Assembly (NCBI GenBank): GCA_002839605.1 | Contig: PGYK01000010.1 | Span: forward strand, 62,001 to 126,000 | Direction of reading: 5' to 3' | Length of the DNA stretch: 64,000 nt | Origin: Methanomicrobiales archaeon HGW-Methanomicrobiales-3 | GTDB taxonomy: Archaea; Halobacteriota; Methanomicrobia; Methanomicrobiales; Methanospirillaceae | Shown here: positions 18,186 through 27,418 of the stretch, one piece after another | Position numbering within the stretch: the stretch's first letter is position 1 | Layout of the letters: the number at the start of each line of letters is the position of its first letter | Made by a program: the position numbers and the translations under genes | Notes under the pieces: generated by a model | The model's input: only the letters and a program-made list of their open reading frames with translations | Told to the model about the DNA's origin: nothing | The model's database searches: none

Positions 18186-18641
18186 TTACGGCAGGCTCTC
18201 GCAGACTTCACTATCTCCATCAGCATCGAGTCTGTGAATATCTCCGGCTCCTTGTGAAATGCAGTAATCGTAACAGGCTTGGGCTTCAGTTTTTTTCTTG
18301 AAATTCGAACAATTTTTTGAATCGCTCGTACATTCACAAGGTTTTGAAGTACTCGAAATTGTCGATTGGATTGTTTTTGTAGTCGAAGGAATTGTTGTAA
18401 CGGACGTCTTGATGGTAGTTGTGGTTGGCAGGGGTGTAATTTTTGACGTAGCTGGTTTCAGTGGAATTATTGTCGTGACAACAGTAGTGGTTTGAACTGG
18501 AGTACTGATTGTTGAAGTTGGATTTTCCGTGTGAACAGGCGTTGTGGGGACGGGAGTGGATTGAGCATTTTTTGAAGAAGTGCACCCTGATGCGAAGAGT
18601 AAAAGAATCAGAAAAATAACCAAGATTGTCCGATATGACAT
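18186..18641 (-). CDS. Thr-rich lipoprotein with Excalibur-like C-terminus
   Basis: This 151-residue protein has a lipoprotein signal (ILVIFLILLLFASGC), a 75-residue Thr/Ser/Pro stalk (stretches such as PTTTTIKTSVTTIPST), and a C-terminal module resembling the Excalibur calcium-binding motif. The module runs from NCSNFKKKTEAQACYDYC to HRLDADGDSEVCESLP. Excalibur domains are mainly known from bacterial surface proteins, where the DxDxDG loop binds calcium. The gene and its flanks are clearly richer in A/T than the neighbouring genes and it stands between hairpin repeats B and C, so acquisition by transfer is plausible. The cell-surface location is inferred from the lipobox. Confidence 0.75.
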   Translation of the reverse strand: MSYRTILVIFLILLLFASGCTSSKNAQSTPVPTTPVHTENPTSTISTPVQTTTVVTTIIPLKPATSKITPLPTTTTIKTSVTTIPSTTKTIQSTISSTSKPCECTSDSKNCSNFKKKTEAQACYDYCISQGAGDIHRLDADGDSEVCESLP

Positions 18642-18820
18642 ATTTGGATAAACGGATTCAGATCTGATAACAATTTTGATTTGATCAGAATGTACGAATC
18701 CAAAAAAAAACTACATCGTCAAAGCATTTTTCTCAAAAATCTGCTCGGGTGAAACGTGATTGAACGAGCATTCAGCCCAGAACCGTGAAAAACAACAAAT
18801 GAGTTTTTCAACCGATTTGA

Positions 18821-18895
18821 TCCGCCGCGGGGGCGCCCCGTCGGGGGCGGCGGGAGTTATCTTTTTAGGGGTATGGGGGTATCAACCCCCATCAA
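18821..18895. repeat. Two-part GC hairpin repeat, copy C
   Basis: The GC palindrome CCGCCGCGGGGGCGCC...GGGGGCGGCGG (18822-18853) is followed by GTATGGGGGTATCAACCCCC (18871-18890) and ATC. The order is the inverse of copy B. It lies just past the 3' end of the phosphatidyltransferase gene at 18931, in an AT-rich gap (18642-18930) that holds no gene. Confidence 0.75.
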
Positions 18896-18930
18896 TATTT
18901 CCTGGAGAGGGTCCCTGGAACAAAAAAATA

Positions 18931-19527
18931 TCACTCAACCTTTGCCCACACATACGCGAACCGCTGGAACGCGGTGAAGTGGCCGAAGATTCCAAAGAGG
19001 ACGAGCATCCACCCAATCCACGAGAGGCCGTAGAACGTCATCGGAAGAAGAAGTTCGACAATGCCCACGACCATGATGAGGACCAGGCGGTCGGCCCGGC
19101 CAAGGAGCCCGCCGTAATACCGGCCAACACCGACGGCCTGCGCCTGCGTGCCAAGATATGACGACATCAGGACACCGGTCAGGGCAAAAACACCGATCGG
19201 CCACGGGACCATACCCCCGGCAAAGAGACCGCAGATGATGAAGATGTCCGCGTACCGGTCCACGGCATGGTCGAGGAAATCACCCCGCTTGCTCTGAACC
19301 TTCATCTCCCGTGCAACCGCCCCGTCCATGGCATCGCAGAACGCGTTGAGCGCTACGGCAATGACCCCCCAGAGAAGCAGATTCTGCCAGAAGAGCACCC
19401 CGGCTGCTGCGGATGCCACGAGCGCGGCAATGGTGAAGAAGTTCGGGGTGAGCCGGCATTTTATTGCAATCGAGACGAGCGGGTCAAAGTATACCTTGAC
19501 ATGGGAACGGTACTGGTCGAGCGTCAT
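18931..19527 (-). CDS. CDP-alcohol phosphatidyltransferase
   Basis: This 198-residue integral membrane enzyme has the complete family signature: DAMDGAVAR, eight residues, then GDFLDHAVD, the metal- and CDP-binding aspartates. It has about five further hydrophobic segments. In archaea this family makes archaetidyl phospholipids by displacing CMP from CDP-archaeol; the length and operon position resemble archaetidylinositol-phosphate synthase, but the alcohol substrate cannot be fixed from the sequence. The ATG follows GAGGTGA by seven bases, and that site lies within the 3' end of the upstream kinase-like gene, giving tight coupling. It is the last gene of argD-hisC-kinase-pgsA-like. Confidence 0.85.
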   Translation of the reverse strand: MTLDQYRSHVKVYFDPLVSIAIKCRLTPNFFTIAALVASAAAGVLFWQNLLLWGVIAVALNAFCDAMDGAVAREMKVQSKRGDFLDHAVDRYADIFIICGLFAGGMVPWPIGVFALTGVLMSSYLGTQAQAVGVGRYYGGLLGRADRLVLIMVVGIVELLLPMTFYGLSWIGWMLVLFGIFGHFTAFQRFAYVWAKVE

Positions 19528-19529
19528 GG

Positions 19530-20039
19530 TCAGTTCACCTCAAGGAAAGCCGACCAGTCGATATGACCGAAATCGGCGGCAAGTTCGCCCTTGAAGAATC
19601 CTTCAATCTTGTCGGCACACCAGGCTGCATCGCGGCCGGTCGTGTCCAGCTCAAAGATCTGCTTCGGGTCGAACTCCTCGACCGTCTCGATCAGGCAGAC
19701 ATCAAGCGCTTCAGCCTCGGCATTCTCCTTGATCTTCGCAGGCCGGTACTTCCGCTGGGCGAGCCGTTTCTTCAGCTCGTCCGGGCGGCACCGGAGCACC
19801 ACGATTTTGTCGCACGGCAGATAGTGGGCCATGTGACCTTCGACAAAACCCTCCACGGGAATAAACTCCGCAGCCCAGCGGTCAACGTCAATGACCTGCA
19901 CATCCCGCTCCTCGTCGTCGCCATCAACATAGGGGGCAACGGTTGCAGCCTGGTGGACAACGGAATACCCGCGCCGGGCCAGCTCCTCGCCGATCATCGA
20001 CTTTCCTGTTCCGGGCGTTCCGGTGAGTCCGCACATCAT
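19530..20039 (-). CDS. Adenylate kinase-like (AK6/Fap7-type) P-loop NTPase
   Basis: This 169-residue protein starts MMCGLTGTPGTGKSM, a P-loop (GTPGTGKS) right at the N-terminus as in the archaeal AK6/Fap7 family of putative nucleotide kinases. Other family features are the DVDRWAAEF region and LRCRPDELKKRLAQRKY, a lid-like basic segment. Relatives act as adenylate kinase or in small-subunit ribosome maturation; which applies here is open. The start ATG at 20039 overlaps the hisC stop (ATGA), and a second ATG follows immediately at 20036. A longer frame inside hisC is not credible. Confidence 0.8.
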   Translation of the reverse strand: MMCGLTGTPGTGKSMIGEELARRGYSVVHQAATVAPYVDGDDEERDVQVIDVDRWAAEFIPVEGFVEGHMAHYLPCDKIVVLRCRPDELKKRLAQRKYRPAKIKENAEAEALDVCLIETVEEFDPKQIFELDTTGRDAAWCADKIEGFFKGELAADFGHIDWSAFLEVN

Positions 20040-21094
20040 ACCGCGTTGATCCCCGCAATGAACTGCTCGTTCTCCCAATCCTCACCGACATTGGCGCGGA
20101 TGTAGTGGTCTTCAAGCCCCGCAAAACTCCGGCAGGACCGGACAACAACGCCCTTCCGGGCAAGTTCGCCGACCATCTCGTCGCTCGTGTGAGGCGCAAC
20201 ATCGATCATCACGAAGTTGGCATCCGAGGGGAGGACCGAGTATTTTATCTCATCTGCAAAACGCTTTCTCCAGCGCCGGACATGCGCGATATACCGGTCC
20301 GCGTGGTCGTTGTCCGCAAGGGCTGCCGCTGCCGCTGCCATCGAGACGGAGTTGACGGCAAACGGGGTGCCGGCACGGGCATACCAGGGCGGGAGCCACC
20401 GGGGGGTGAACGCATACCCGACCCGGAGCCCGGCAAGGGAGTACACTTTCGACATGGTCCGGCCAAGAACCAGGTTCTCGTGCTTCTTCATGAGCGGGAT
20501 GTAGTCGATATCCGAAAACTCCACGTAGGCATTGTCAAGGAAGAGGAGCCCTTCGATCCCTTCAAGGATCTCCCGTATGGTATCGATACCCGTTGCATTG
20601 CCGGTCGGGTTGTTGGGCGAGCAGAGAACCGTGACTTTGGCATCCTTTGCTTCCCGGATCAGCTTCTTTGGATCAACCGAGAAGTCCGCCTCGCGGGGAA
20701 CCGTCACAACCCCTGCACCCTGCCCCATGGCAGAAAGCGCATAGAAGGAGAAGGTGGGAGTGGAGATGGTCACCTTCTCGCCCGGTTCCACGAGCGTCCT
20801 GAAGATGGTCTCGATGACGCCGTCCATGCCGACACCGGTCACGAAGTGCTCGTGCGGATAGTGGTTCCGGAGGGCCTGCATCAGGACGTTTGCTTTCTCA
20901 TCCGGGTAGCGGTTCACCGTCCGGAGCGCATCCTCAGCGGCTTTTAAGGCTGCCGGGGAGAGCGGCTCAGGATTCTCGTTGCTTGCAAGGCGGGCGATAC
21001 GGTCGATGCCGTACTCGCGGGCGATATCGTCCGCTTTTCTGGCAAACGCATACCCGCCCTGTTTCTTGTAGCAGGATCTAACCAAGAATTCCAT
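20036..21094 (-). CDS. hisC: Histidinol-phosphate aminotransferase
   Basis: This 352-residue fold-type I PLP aminotransferase has the substrate-binding region LASNENPEPLS, CSPNNPTGNATG, the LDNAYVEFSD aspartate region and the PLP lysine in GRTMSKVYSLAGLRVGYAF. HisC converts imidazole acetol phosphate to histidinol phosphate; a histidinol dehydrogenase gene (hisD) is elsewhere in the window. The gene overlaps argD by 17 bases and the following kinase gene by four, so all are one operon. HisC in archaea may also accept other amino acids, so the specificity is inferred from family similarity. Confidence 0.9.
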   Translation of the reverse strand: MEFLVRSCYKKQGGYAFARKADDIAREYGIDRIARLASNENPEPLSPAALKAAEDALRTVNRYPDEKANVLMQALRNHYPHEHFVTGVGMDGVIETIFRTLVEPGEKVTISTPTFSFYALSAMGQGAGVVTVPREADFSVDPKKLIREAKDAKVTVLCSPNNPTGNATGIDTIREILEGIEGLLFLDNAYVEFSDIDYIPLMKKHENLVLGRTMSKVYSLAGLRVGYAFTPRWLPPWYARAGTPFAVNSVSMAAAAAALADNDHADRYIAHVRRWRKRFADEIKYSVLPSDANFVMIDVAPHTSDEMVGELARKGVVVRSCRSFAGLEDHYIRANVGEDWENEQFIAGINAV

Positions 21095-22208
21095 TGAGAA
21101 CCTTCACAACCTGATCGATCTCGGCATCGGAGATGGTGAGCGGCGGGACCAGACGGAGGTTGCCATCCGCTGCGCAGTTGACAAGCACGCCTGCTTCAGC
21201 GCACTTCTTCTGGACATCGGGACATTTATCCCCGACCGTAATGCCGATCATCAGCCCGCGGACACGCGGGTTGTACTTTGCAAGCCCTGCCCGGAACCGT
21301 TCGCCTTTTGCGGCAACCGAAGGAAGCGTTTCCTCAATAACCCGGATCGTGGCAAGGGCAGTTGCGCAGGCAAGCGGCCCGCCGGCGAACGTGCTGCCGT
21401 GCTCGCTCTTCTTGAACTCGAGCCCTTCGCGGGCAACAAGCGCCCCCATGGGAAACCCGCTCGCAATACCCTTGGCGAGCGTCACGATATCCGGCTTCAC
21501 CTTCGTGTGCTGGATGGCAAGCCATGTGCCGGTACGTCCCATGCCGGTCTGCACCTCGTCCACGATCATCAGTGCGCCGGTCTTGTCGCAGATCTCCCGG
21601 ACCCCTTCAAAGAAGCTGTCCGGCGGGATGATTACGCCGGCCTCGCCCTGGATGGGCTCGACGATGACCCCGGCCGTGTCGCTGTCCACGACCTTCTTTA
21701 ATCCCTCAAGGTCACCGTAGTCAACAAAGGTTGCCGACATGCCGAGCGGCTCGAAGGGCTCGCGGATTGCAGGCTTGTGCGTAACGGCAAGCGACCCTAC
21801 GGTCCGGCCGTGGAACCCGTGGGCGAACGCGACAAACTTCTTCCTGCCGGTCCGCACCCGGGCAAGCTTGAGCGCCCCGTCAGTCGCTTCTGCCCCCGAG
21901 TTTGCAAAGAAGGCCTTGTGCATGCCCGTAACTTCCACGAGCTTCTTTGCAAGTTCTCCCTGGTGCGGGATATAGTAAAGGTTCGAGCAGTGGATGAGCT
22001 CGTGCGCCTGGTCGCAGAGAGCCTTGACAACGGACGGGTGGCAGTGGCCGGTGCTGCATACGGCAATGCCGGCAACGCAGTCGATATATTCCCTGCCGGA
22101 ACCATCCCAGACTTTTGACCCCTGCCCTTTCACGATCGCCATATCACGGGAGAAGGCGGGCATGTAGTAGCGTTCATCAAGCGTTTTCATCTGGCCTGTA
22201 TTGTCCAT
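21078..22208 (-). CDS. argD: Acetylornithine aminotransferase
   Basis: This 376-residue class III PLP aminotransferase has FANSGAEATDGALKLARV, the FAHGFHGRTVGSLAVTHK region, VIVEPIQGEAGV, LMIVDEVQTGMGRTG, and the PLP lysine in VTLAKGIASGFPMGA. It converts N-acetylglutamate semialdehyde to N-acetylornithine in arginine synthesis and may also serve lysine synthesis. AAGGATACACC precedes the ATG. It is the first gene of the argD-hisC-kinase-phosphatidyltransferase operon, transcribed away from a 54-base gap after guaAB. Confidence 0.9.
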   Translation of the reverse strand: MDNTGQMKTLDERYYMPAFSRDMAIVKGQGSKVWDGSGREYIDCVAGIAVCSTGHCHPSVVKALCDQAHELIHCSNLYYIPHQGELAKKLVEVTGMHKAFFANSGAEATDGALKLARVRTGRKKFVAFAHGFHGRTVGSLAVTHKPAIREPFEPLGMSATFVDYGDLEGLKKVVDSDTAGVIVEPIQGEAGVIIPPDSFFEGVREICDKTGALMIVDEVQTGMGRTGTWLAIQHTKVKPDIVTLAKGIASGFPMGALVAREGLEFKKSEHGSTFAGGPLACATALATIRVIEETLPSVAAKGERFRAGLAKYNPRVRGLMIGITVGDKCPDVQKKCAEAGVLVNCAADGNLRLVPPLTISDAEIDQVVKVLNGILG

Positions 22209-22262
22209 GGTGTATCCTTTTTTTATTCTGACTGTAACCCGTGTCCGGGTATTCTGGGCACG

Positions 22263-23180
22263 TTATTCGTACTCGATCGTTGCCGGCGGTTTGGCCGTAA
22301 TATCGTAGACAACCCGGGAGACACTCGGGATGTCAGCGGTGATCCGTGAACCGATTCTCGTGAGCTGGTCGAAGGGGATTTCGAGGGGATCGGCAGTCAT
22401 GCCATCCCGGGAATTGACCGCCCGGATCGCAATGATCCAGCCGTGCAGGCGGTTGTCCCCCTTGACCCCGGTGCCAAGACCGAGCAGTGCCGCAAAACAC
22501 TGCCAGGGCCGGTACTTCTCGACCAGTTCGTCTTCCACGATCCAGTTTGCTTCGCGGACAACAGCAACCTTCTCCCGGGTCACTTCGCCAAGAACCCGGA
22601 CGGCAAGACCAGGACCCGGGAATGGCATCCGGTGCTGGATCTCGGCTGGCATCCCGAGCGATCCGGCAACCTCGCGCACCTCGTCCTTGTACAGGTCGCG
22701 GATTGGCTCGATGACTTTGGTGAACTCGATATTGAGCGGCATCCCGCCAACGTTGTGGTGGCTCTTTATCCCGCCCTCGCTCTCGATCCGGTCCGGGTAG
22801 ATGGTCCCCTGCAGGAGACATCTGGCGCCCTGCTTCTTGGCCTCGCGCTCGAAAACCCGGATGAACCGTTCGCCGATAACCTTCCGCTTGGCTTCAGGAT
22901 CCACAACGCCGGCAAGTGCATCGAGAAACTCGTCTTCGGCATGCACGATATCAAGCTGGATATCCGAGAAGAGGGTGCGGATCCGTTCGGTCTCCCCTTT
23001 CCGCATCAGGCCGGTATCGATGTAGATGGGGATGAGGTTGTCCCCGATGGCTCGGGCGGCAAGAACAGCACAGACAGAACTGTCGACCCCGCCGGAGAGG
23101 GCCATGACAACCTTCTCGTTCCCCGCGGAAGTTTTGATCTCCTCAATGGCTTTTGCGATGAATTTTTCTGTATTGACCAT
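22263..23180 (-). CDS. guaAB: GMP synthetase ATP-pyrophosphatase subunit (archaeal split type)
   Basis: This 305-residue protein has the ATP-PPase loop [18 protein letters not shown] and the GMP synthetase C-terminal region ([38 protein letters not shown]). It makes GMP from XMP and ammonia. The glutaminase is a separate protein in archaea, and its gene is not seen in this window. It lies 12 bases after pyrG, with GGAG before its ATG, so the two amidating nucleotide-synthesis enzymes are co-transcribed. The length is typical for the split subunit. Confidence 0.93.
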   Translation of the reverse strand: MVNTEKFIAKAIEEIKTSAGNEKVVMALSGGVDSSVCAVLAARAIGDNLIPIYIDTGLMRKGETERIRTLFSDIQLDIVHAEDEFLDALAGVVDPEAKRKVIGERFIRVFEREAKKQGARCLLQGTIYPDRIESEGGIKSHHNVGGMPLNIEFTKVIEPIRDLYKDEVREVAGSLGMPAEIQHRMPFPGPGLAVRVLGEVTREKVAVVREANWIVEDELVEKYRPWQCFAALLGLGTGVKGDNRLHGWIIAIRAVNSRDGMTADPLEIPFDQLTRIGSRITADIPSVSRVVYDITAKPPATIEYE

Positions 23181-23192
23181 ATGTCTGCTCCG

Positions 23193-24773
23193 TTATTTTG
23201 TCCGTTTGTTTGCCCTGCACGCTTCGACAAAACCGAGGTACGGCGGTGACGGTTTCGTTGGCCGCGACTTGAACTCCGGGTGGAACTGGGTTGCAAAGTA
23301 GAACGGGTGGGCAGGGAGTTCAAGGCACTCCATCCGGTTCTTGTTCGTTGCCGAGAAGACCAGCCCGGCCTTCTCAAGGGTTGGGATGTAGTGCGGGTTC
23401 ACCTCGTACCGGTGCCGGTGCCGCTCGGTGATCTGTTTCACACCGTAGAGCTTGTTGCACAGGGTCCCTTCGCGGATGTCTGCGGTATAATTGCCAAGGC
23501 GCATTGTCCCGCCGAGCTCGTTGACACCTTCCTGCTCAGGCAGGATGGCGATGACGTGCGTGCCCTCGCCAAACTCCTCGCTCGTGGCATCCGCGATGCC
23601 GGCTTTGTTCCTTGCGTACTCGACCGTTGCCAGCTGGAACCCGAGACAGAGACCAAGGAACGGGATGTTGTTCTCGCGGGCGAACCGGATCGCTTCGATC
23701 TTGCCCTCGATGCCCCGTTTCCCAAAGCCGCCGGGGATGAGGATGCCGTCATAGTCCTTGAGCGAGGCACGGTCGTACCGCTCGGCATCCAGCCAGGCGA
23801 TCTTCACTTCAGTGGAAAGCGACCGGCCGGCGTGCTTGAGCGACTCCTTGATGCTGATGTACACGTCCTCGATGCCGTACTTGCTCACGATGGCAACCGT
23901 GATCCGGTTCGTGTACTCCTTGTTGACGATCCGGTACCAGGTGGTGTCAACCTCTTTTTTGTCGAGACCGAGATGGGCGGAGAGGACGTCCGCGATGCCC
24001 TCTTTTTCCATCTCCATCGGCACCGCGTAAGTATCCGGAGCAGTTGCTGCCGAGATGACGGCACTCTGGGGCAGGTCGCAGAATGCCGAGATCTTCCGCT
24101 TGGTGCCGGCGCTGATCGGGTGCTCGCTCCTTCCCACGATGATGTCCGCGTGGAGTCCCAGTTCCCGCAGGGCCTTGACCGAGTGCTGGGTGGGCTTGGT
24201 CTTCATGTCGCCCATGGTGTCGGCGGGGATAAGGGTCACGTGGATCAGGATGTAGTCATGCGGCGGGAGCTCGCCCCGCATCTGGCGGATGGCTTCCAAA
24301 AACGGCATGCTCTCGATGTCGCCAACCGTGCCGCCGACTTCCACGAGACAGATATCAGCCTTTGTCCCGTCCGGGAACTCCTCCTCGGCAGCCTGCCGGA
24401 TGCAGGTCTTGATCTGGTCGGTGATGTGGGGGATGATCTGGACGGTCTCGCCAAGGAAGTCGCCCCGCCGCTCCTTCTCGATGACCGTGCGGTACACCTT
24501 GCCGGTGGTGATGTTGTGCGAAGCGGAGAGTTCGATGTCCAAAAACCGCTCGTAGTTCCCGAGGTCGAGGTCAACCTCGCTCCCGTCCTTTAAAACAAAG
24601 ACCTCGCCGTGCTGGGCCGGGTTCATGGTCCCGGCATCGATGTTTAAGTAGGGATCGATCTTGACAGCGGTGACCCGGTACCCCCGGTTTTTCAGGATCC
24701 GGCCAACCGATGCTGCCGTGATACCCTTGCCCAGTCCGCTCATCACACCGCCGGTAACTATGATGTACTTCAC
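23193..24773 (-). CDS. pyrG: CTP synthase
   Basis: This 526-residue enzyme has an N-terminal synthetase domain ([36 protein letters not shown]) and a C-terminal class I glutaminase with nucleophile Cys in [15 protein letters not shown] and His/Glu in [11 protein letters not shown]. It aminates UTP to CTP using glutamine and ATP. The GTG at 24773 is chosen because GGGGAG precedes it by about six bases and the product then begins MKYI-like, as in relatives. An ATG farther upstream would add an unrelated 12 residues. It is the first gene of pyrG-guaAB. Confidence 0.93.
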   Translation of the reverse strand: MKYIIVTGGVMSGLGKGITAASVGRILKNRGYRVTAVKIDPYLNIDAGTMNPAQHGEVFVLKDGSEVDLDLGNYERFLDIELSASHNITTGKVYRTVIEKERRGDFLGETVQIIPHITDQIKTCIRQAAEEEFPDGTKADICLVEVGGTVGDIESMPFLEAIRQMRGELPPHDYILIHVTLIPADTMGDMKTKPTQHSVKALRELGLHADIIVGRSEHPISAGTKRKISAFCDLPQSAVISAATAPDTYAVPMEMEKEGIADVLSAHLGLDKKEVDTTWYRIVNKEYTNRITVAIVSKYGIEDVYISIKESLKHAGRSLSTEVKIAWLDAERYDRASLKDYDGILIPGGFGKRGIEGKIEAIRFARENNIPFLGLCLGFQLATVEYARNKAGIADATSEEFGEGTHVIAILPEQEGVNELGGTMRLGNYTADIREGTLCNKLYGVKQITERHRHRYEVNPHYIPTLEKAGLVFSATNKNRMECLELPAHPFYFATQFHPEFKSRPTKPSPPYLGFVEACRANKRTK

Positions 24774-24887
24774 GAGATCTCCCCAGTTGCTGTACATTTT
24801 AGCACACAATCCTAATAGTGTTATCTTATTTATGGAAAATACCGGGGTGATTCCCGTCCGATTTTATCCTTGGTGACAGGATGGATA

Positions 24888-24898
24888 ACATTAATTTC
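24888..24898 (+). promoter_or_regulatory. Box A for the TPR membrane protein gene
   Basis: ACATTAATTTC is about 29 bases before the ATG at 24922, with no ribosome binding site, consistent with a leaderless transcript. Confidence 0.45.
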
Positions 24899-24921
24899 CC
24901 ACCAGCATCTACAGCTATGGC

Positions 24922-25614
24922 ATGAAAGGTAAGCAGATAGTCGCCATTCTGGCGATCCTCACGATGGTTGCCGTCTGCATGCTGCCCGTTGCAGCAGAGG
25001 AAGATGCAAAACCAATCACCGATGAAGCAACGATCTATTACAACAATGCACAGATCCTTATCTCCGATGGAGAATATGCCCGTGCACTCGAGTTCCTCGA
25101 CAAGGTCCTTGTGTCCAACACCACCCTTCTCGGGATGGGCGACGGCCTGATGTATACGTACAAGGACAGGATAGCGCTCCTCACCGATCTCGGTCAGTAC
25201 GAGGAAGCGATTGCCGCAGCCGACCAGGCAGCCGCTCTGTATCCACGCGAGCCCGCGATCTGGAACAACAAAGGCTGGGCGTATTACCAGATGGGAAAAT
25301 ATAACGAGGCAGCCGGGGCCTATGACCAGGCAATACAGGTGAACGCCACCTACCTGAAAGCATACCTCAACAAGGGCGATGCGCTGATGAAGGCGGGACG
25401 GCCCCGGGATGCGGCCGGTGCCTATTCAAAGGCGCTGGAACTCGACCCGGGCAACAGCCATGCCACGCAGGGCCTGAACGAGGCGCAGGCAGCAGCAGGG
25501 CCGGACATGCTCCTGCCGGCAGTTGTCCTTGTCATCATCGCCGGCATCATCATCTGGTATGTCAAGTTCCGCAAACCATCAGATGAGAAGTCCGCGGGAA
25601 GGGAAAAGAAGTAA
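24922..25614 (+). CDS. Exported TPR protein with C-terminal membrane anchor
   Basis: This 230-residue protein has a signal peptide (IVAILAILTMVAVCMLPVAA), three to four tetratricopeptide repeats (residues about 38-190, for example IWNNKGWAYYQMGKYNEAAG and AYLNKGDALMKAGRPRDAAG), a transmembrane helix (LLPAVVLVIIAGIIIWYVKF) and a short charged tail. The TPRs would face the outside and act as a protein-protein scaffold; the partner is unknown. Its stop is followed almost at once by a T-run and by the long non-coding repeat R1. It is transcribed divergently from pyrG. Confidence 0.8.
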   Translation: MKGKQIVAILAILTMVAVCMLPVAAEEDAKPITDEATIYYNNAQILISDGEYARALEFLDKVLVSNTTLLGMGDGLMYTYKDRIALLTDLGQYEEAIAAADQAAALYPREPAIWNNKGWAYYQMGKYNEAAGAYDQAIQVNATYLKAYLNKGDALMKAGRPRDAAGAYSKALELDPGNSHATQGLNEAQAAAGPDMLLPAVVLVIIAGIIIWYVKFRKPSDEKSAGREKK

Positions 25615-25617
25615 CCT

Positions 25618-25975
25618 TTTTTTTGCTTTCTTGCTCTGTAGGAATCATTCCCATTGCGTCCTTTTGTGGAATTGCGATGGTGACCCCCTCTCTCCCCCAG
25701 AGGGGGAGGCACCCCAAGGGGGCAAGCCCCCTTGACCCCCGGTTTCAATCATCCATTTTCAGGTGCACATTAACAGCCTGCTCCTCGGGGCGAGGGTCGA
25801 TGAGACCCCGAGCTCCCGTGGCCCCATCGCGACCCAATACAATCCATCGCAGGTTTTACCATGAAAAATAACTGAATCGGGTTAACAATCTCTCTTAAAC
25901 GAATGACGTTCCGGTTATTTTTCATGCTTCGGGCGTGAACTCCCGTTCATTGGCGTTTCTACGGAGCAGTTTTTT
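25618..25975 (+). repeat. Long intergenic repeat R1 (partner of R2)
   Basis: After a T-run, this segment shares a colinear series of blocks with 51335-51835. The blocks are TTGCTCTGT, ATCATTCCCAT, TTTTGTGGAATTG, a GGGGGCAAGCCCCCTTGACCC hairpin region, and the best block GCGAGGGTCGATGAGACCCC at about 25787-25806, followed by CGTGGCCCCATCGC and CAGGTTTT. Further on are TTTTTCATG, TTCGGG and CCCGTTCAT. Its hairpins include CTCGGGG...CCCCGAG. The whole gap 25615-26461 has no supportable gene; hairpin copy D lies in its second half. Confidence 0.75.
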
Positions 25976-26214
25976 TATTGAGACGTGGCTGAACCGGAAG
26001 GGTTCACACCCGATGCCTGAGAATCGGACGAAACTATGGACATTACCTTCCTCGACCGTATCCTTGCGCTCCTTATGGGGGCGGCGAGGTCCCCAATATC
26101 GCGCAATGGTCGGGCTGCAGAAGCGATAGGGTATCAGATGAGATCTCTCGCGAGACCCTCGAACTGGTGAATACGGTTAAAGCGTTTTTATGGGAAAAAA
26201 TGAAAAACGGATTG

Positions 26215-26290
26215 AGGCCGCCACGGGGGCGCCCCGCGGGGGTGGCGGAGTTCATCGTTATGGGGGTATGGGGGTATCAACCCCCATCAG
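26215..26290. repeat. Two-part GC hairpin repeat, copy D
   Basis: GGCCGCCACGGGGGCGCC...GGGGGTGGCGG (26216-26248) is followed by TATGGGGGTATCAACCCCCA. Orientation and order are as in copy C, with substitutions in both arms that mostly keep pairing through G-T or A-T pairs. Confidence 0.75.
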
Positions 26291-26461
26291 TAATTCCAAA
26301 AAGGGCCCATGGAAATTACCATGGCCTTACACATTTTCATCCTGTGTACTGGGTATCCTTCGGTATCTTGTCCGTTTAATGAGAATCATTGATCCACTTC
26401 AGATGCGCTCCAGCGCTTTCATCATGCAAAAAAATCGGATTCTCCAGAGCATATCTTTTCC

Positions 26462-26878
26462 TTATTTTTCCGCAGTCACCGCAAACGACGCGGTGGTCCG
26501 GGCAAGAACCGTCTTTTCAGGGTCGTCCAACCGGACAACGCTCTCCATGAATGCCACCCTGCGCCCTTTCCGGATAACCTGTGCCTCAGCCAGGATCGTC
26601 CCTTCCCGCACGCCCCGGATAAAACTGGTGGATTCCGAGATGGTGGCAATCCCCTCGCCCGGAGCAAGCCGTGTATAGAGCGCAAGCGCCATCGCCTCGT
26701 CAGCAATCGCGGCAAGCATCCCGCCCTGCAGCCAGCCGACACCGTTGTACATATCCGGCCGGACCGTCATCTTCAGCACGGCTTTCCCGTCGCCCTCGTT
26801 TTCCACGTCAATTCCCATCAGGCAGAAGAACGGGTTGGCAGAGCGCCCCTGTGCTTTGATTTTATCCAGGTAATTCAT
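26462..26878 (-). CDS. PaaI-family hotdog thioesterase
   Basis: This 138-residue single hotdog-fold protein has the family pattern MYNGVGWLQGGMLAAIADEA (the G-GG loop before the central helix) and closing strands (EAQVIRKGRRVAFMESVVR). Such proteins hydrolyse acyl-CoA thioesters, often aromatic ones; the substrate here is unknown. The usual His/Asn of HGG is replaced by Gln (LQGG), but the helix Asp in IADEAM is kept. AAGGGAAT precedes the ATG. It stands alone next to the repeat-rich gap. Confidence 0.8.
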   Translation of the reverse strand: MNYLDKIKAQGRSANPFFCLMGIDVENEGDGKAVLKMTVRPDMYNGVGWLQGGMLAAIADEAMALALYTRLAPGEGIATISESTSFIRGVREGTILAEAQVIRKGRRVAFMESVVRLDDPEKTVLARTTASFAVTAEK

Positions 26879-27045
26879 GATATTCCCTTTCAGGAAGGTA
26901 TTGAAGTATACAAGGATGAAGATTTTCGTTTCTTATCACGGCAGCAGTCATTTTGGCAGTATCCCCGTGCAGGATCCCGTCTTTGACAGGAGAGAGGAAC
27001 CAGAAACCTACCCTTAATATCCCGGGGCAGATACCTTTCCTGCAT

Positions 27046-27276
27046 ATGCAGGACAAGGAAACCAACGAGATGCTCGCTGACTTACTCTGGCTCAATGCCG
27101 TGATTGCCACCGAGCTCATCCAGATCACCGAGAACACATCCCAGATCCTCAGGAAGAGCGCACCCCCCGAGAGCTGCATCGTGGAGCACCACGAGCTCCG
27201 CAAGACCGCCCTTGCCATAGCCGAGAAGTACCGGCCCGGCACCATGCTCGGCCAGCACATCCTCAAGCACCAGTAA
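27046..27276 (+). CDS. Small conserved-looking helical protein, unknown function
   Basis: This 76-residue helical, soluble protein (DKETNEMLADLLWLNAVIAT, then CIVEHHELRKTALAIAEKY) has no family I recognise. The ATG at 27046 is chosen because a TATA-like CTTAATATC lies about 30 bases upstream, and extending the frame left would add a Pro-rich unrelated segment. Codon use is like the neighbours. It lies between the divergent thioesterase and the glycosyltransferase operon. Confidence 0.55.
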   Translation: MQDKETNEMLADLLWLNAVIATELIQITENTSQILRKSAPPESCIVEHHELRKTALAIAEKYRPGTMLGQHILKHQ

Positions 27277-27418
27277 CGTTATTGACCGGCCCGGGCAAAC
27301 GTACTCCGGACATTCCTGCCCGGGCCGGGTTCTGTTCCTGGCGTTTTGGGCATAACAACCGCAGGTACTGCCGGTTTGTTCATCCGGCAGACCCCTTGCA
27401 CACCGCTGAAGACATACC

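Noticed and set aside
18760-19161. Plus-strand frame opposite the phosphatidyltransferase
   Set aside because: It is the antisense shadow of a clearly real gene with an intact catalytic signature.
25787-25880. Possible C/D-box RNA in the conserved core of repeat R1
   Set aside because: GATGAG and a later CTGA resemble C and D boxes, but the C box lacks the full RTGATGA pattern and the terminal stem is not convincing.
25995-26020. tRNA-like T-arm sequence GGGTTCACACCC
   Set aside because: The stem does not pair and no acceptor, D or anticodon arms are present, so it is not a tRNA.
26036-26170. Short plus-strand open frame starting ATGGACATTACC inside the repeat-rich gap
   Set aside because: No recognisable domain, no ribosome binding site or box A, and composition typical of the gap.
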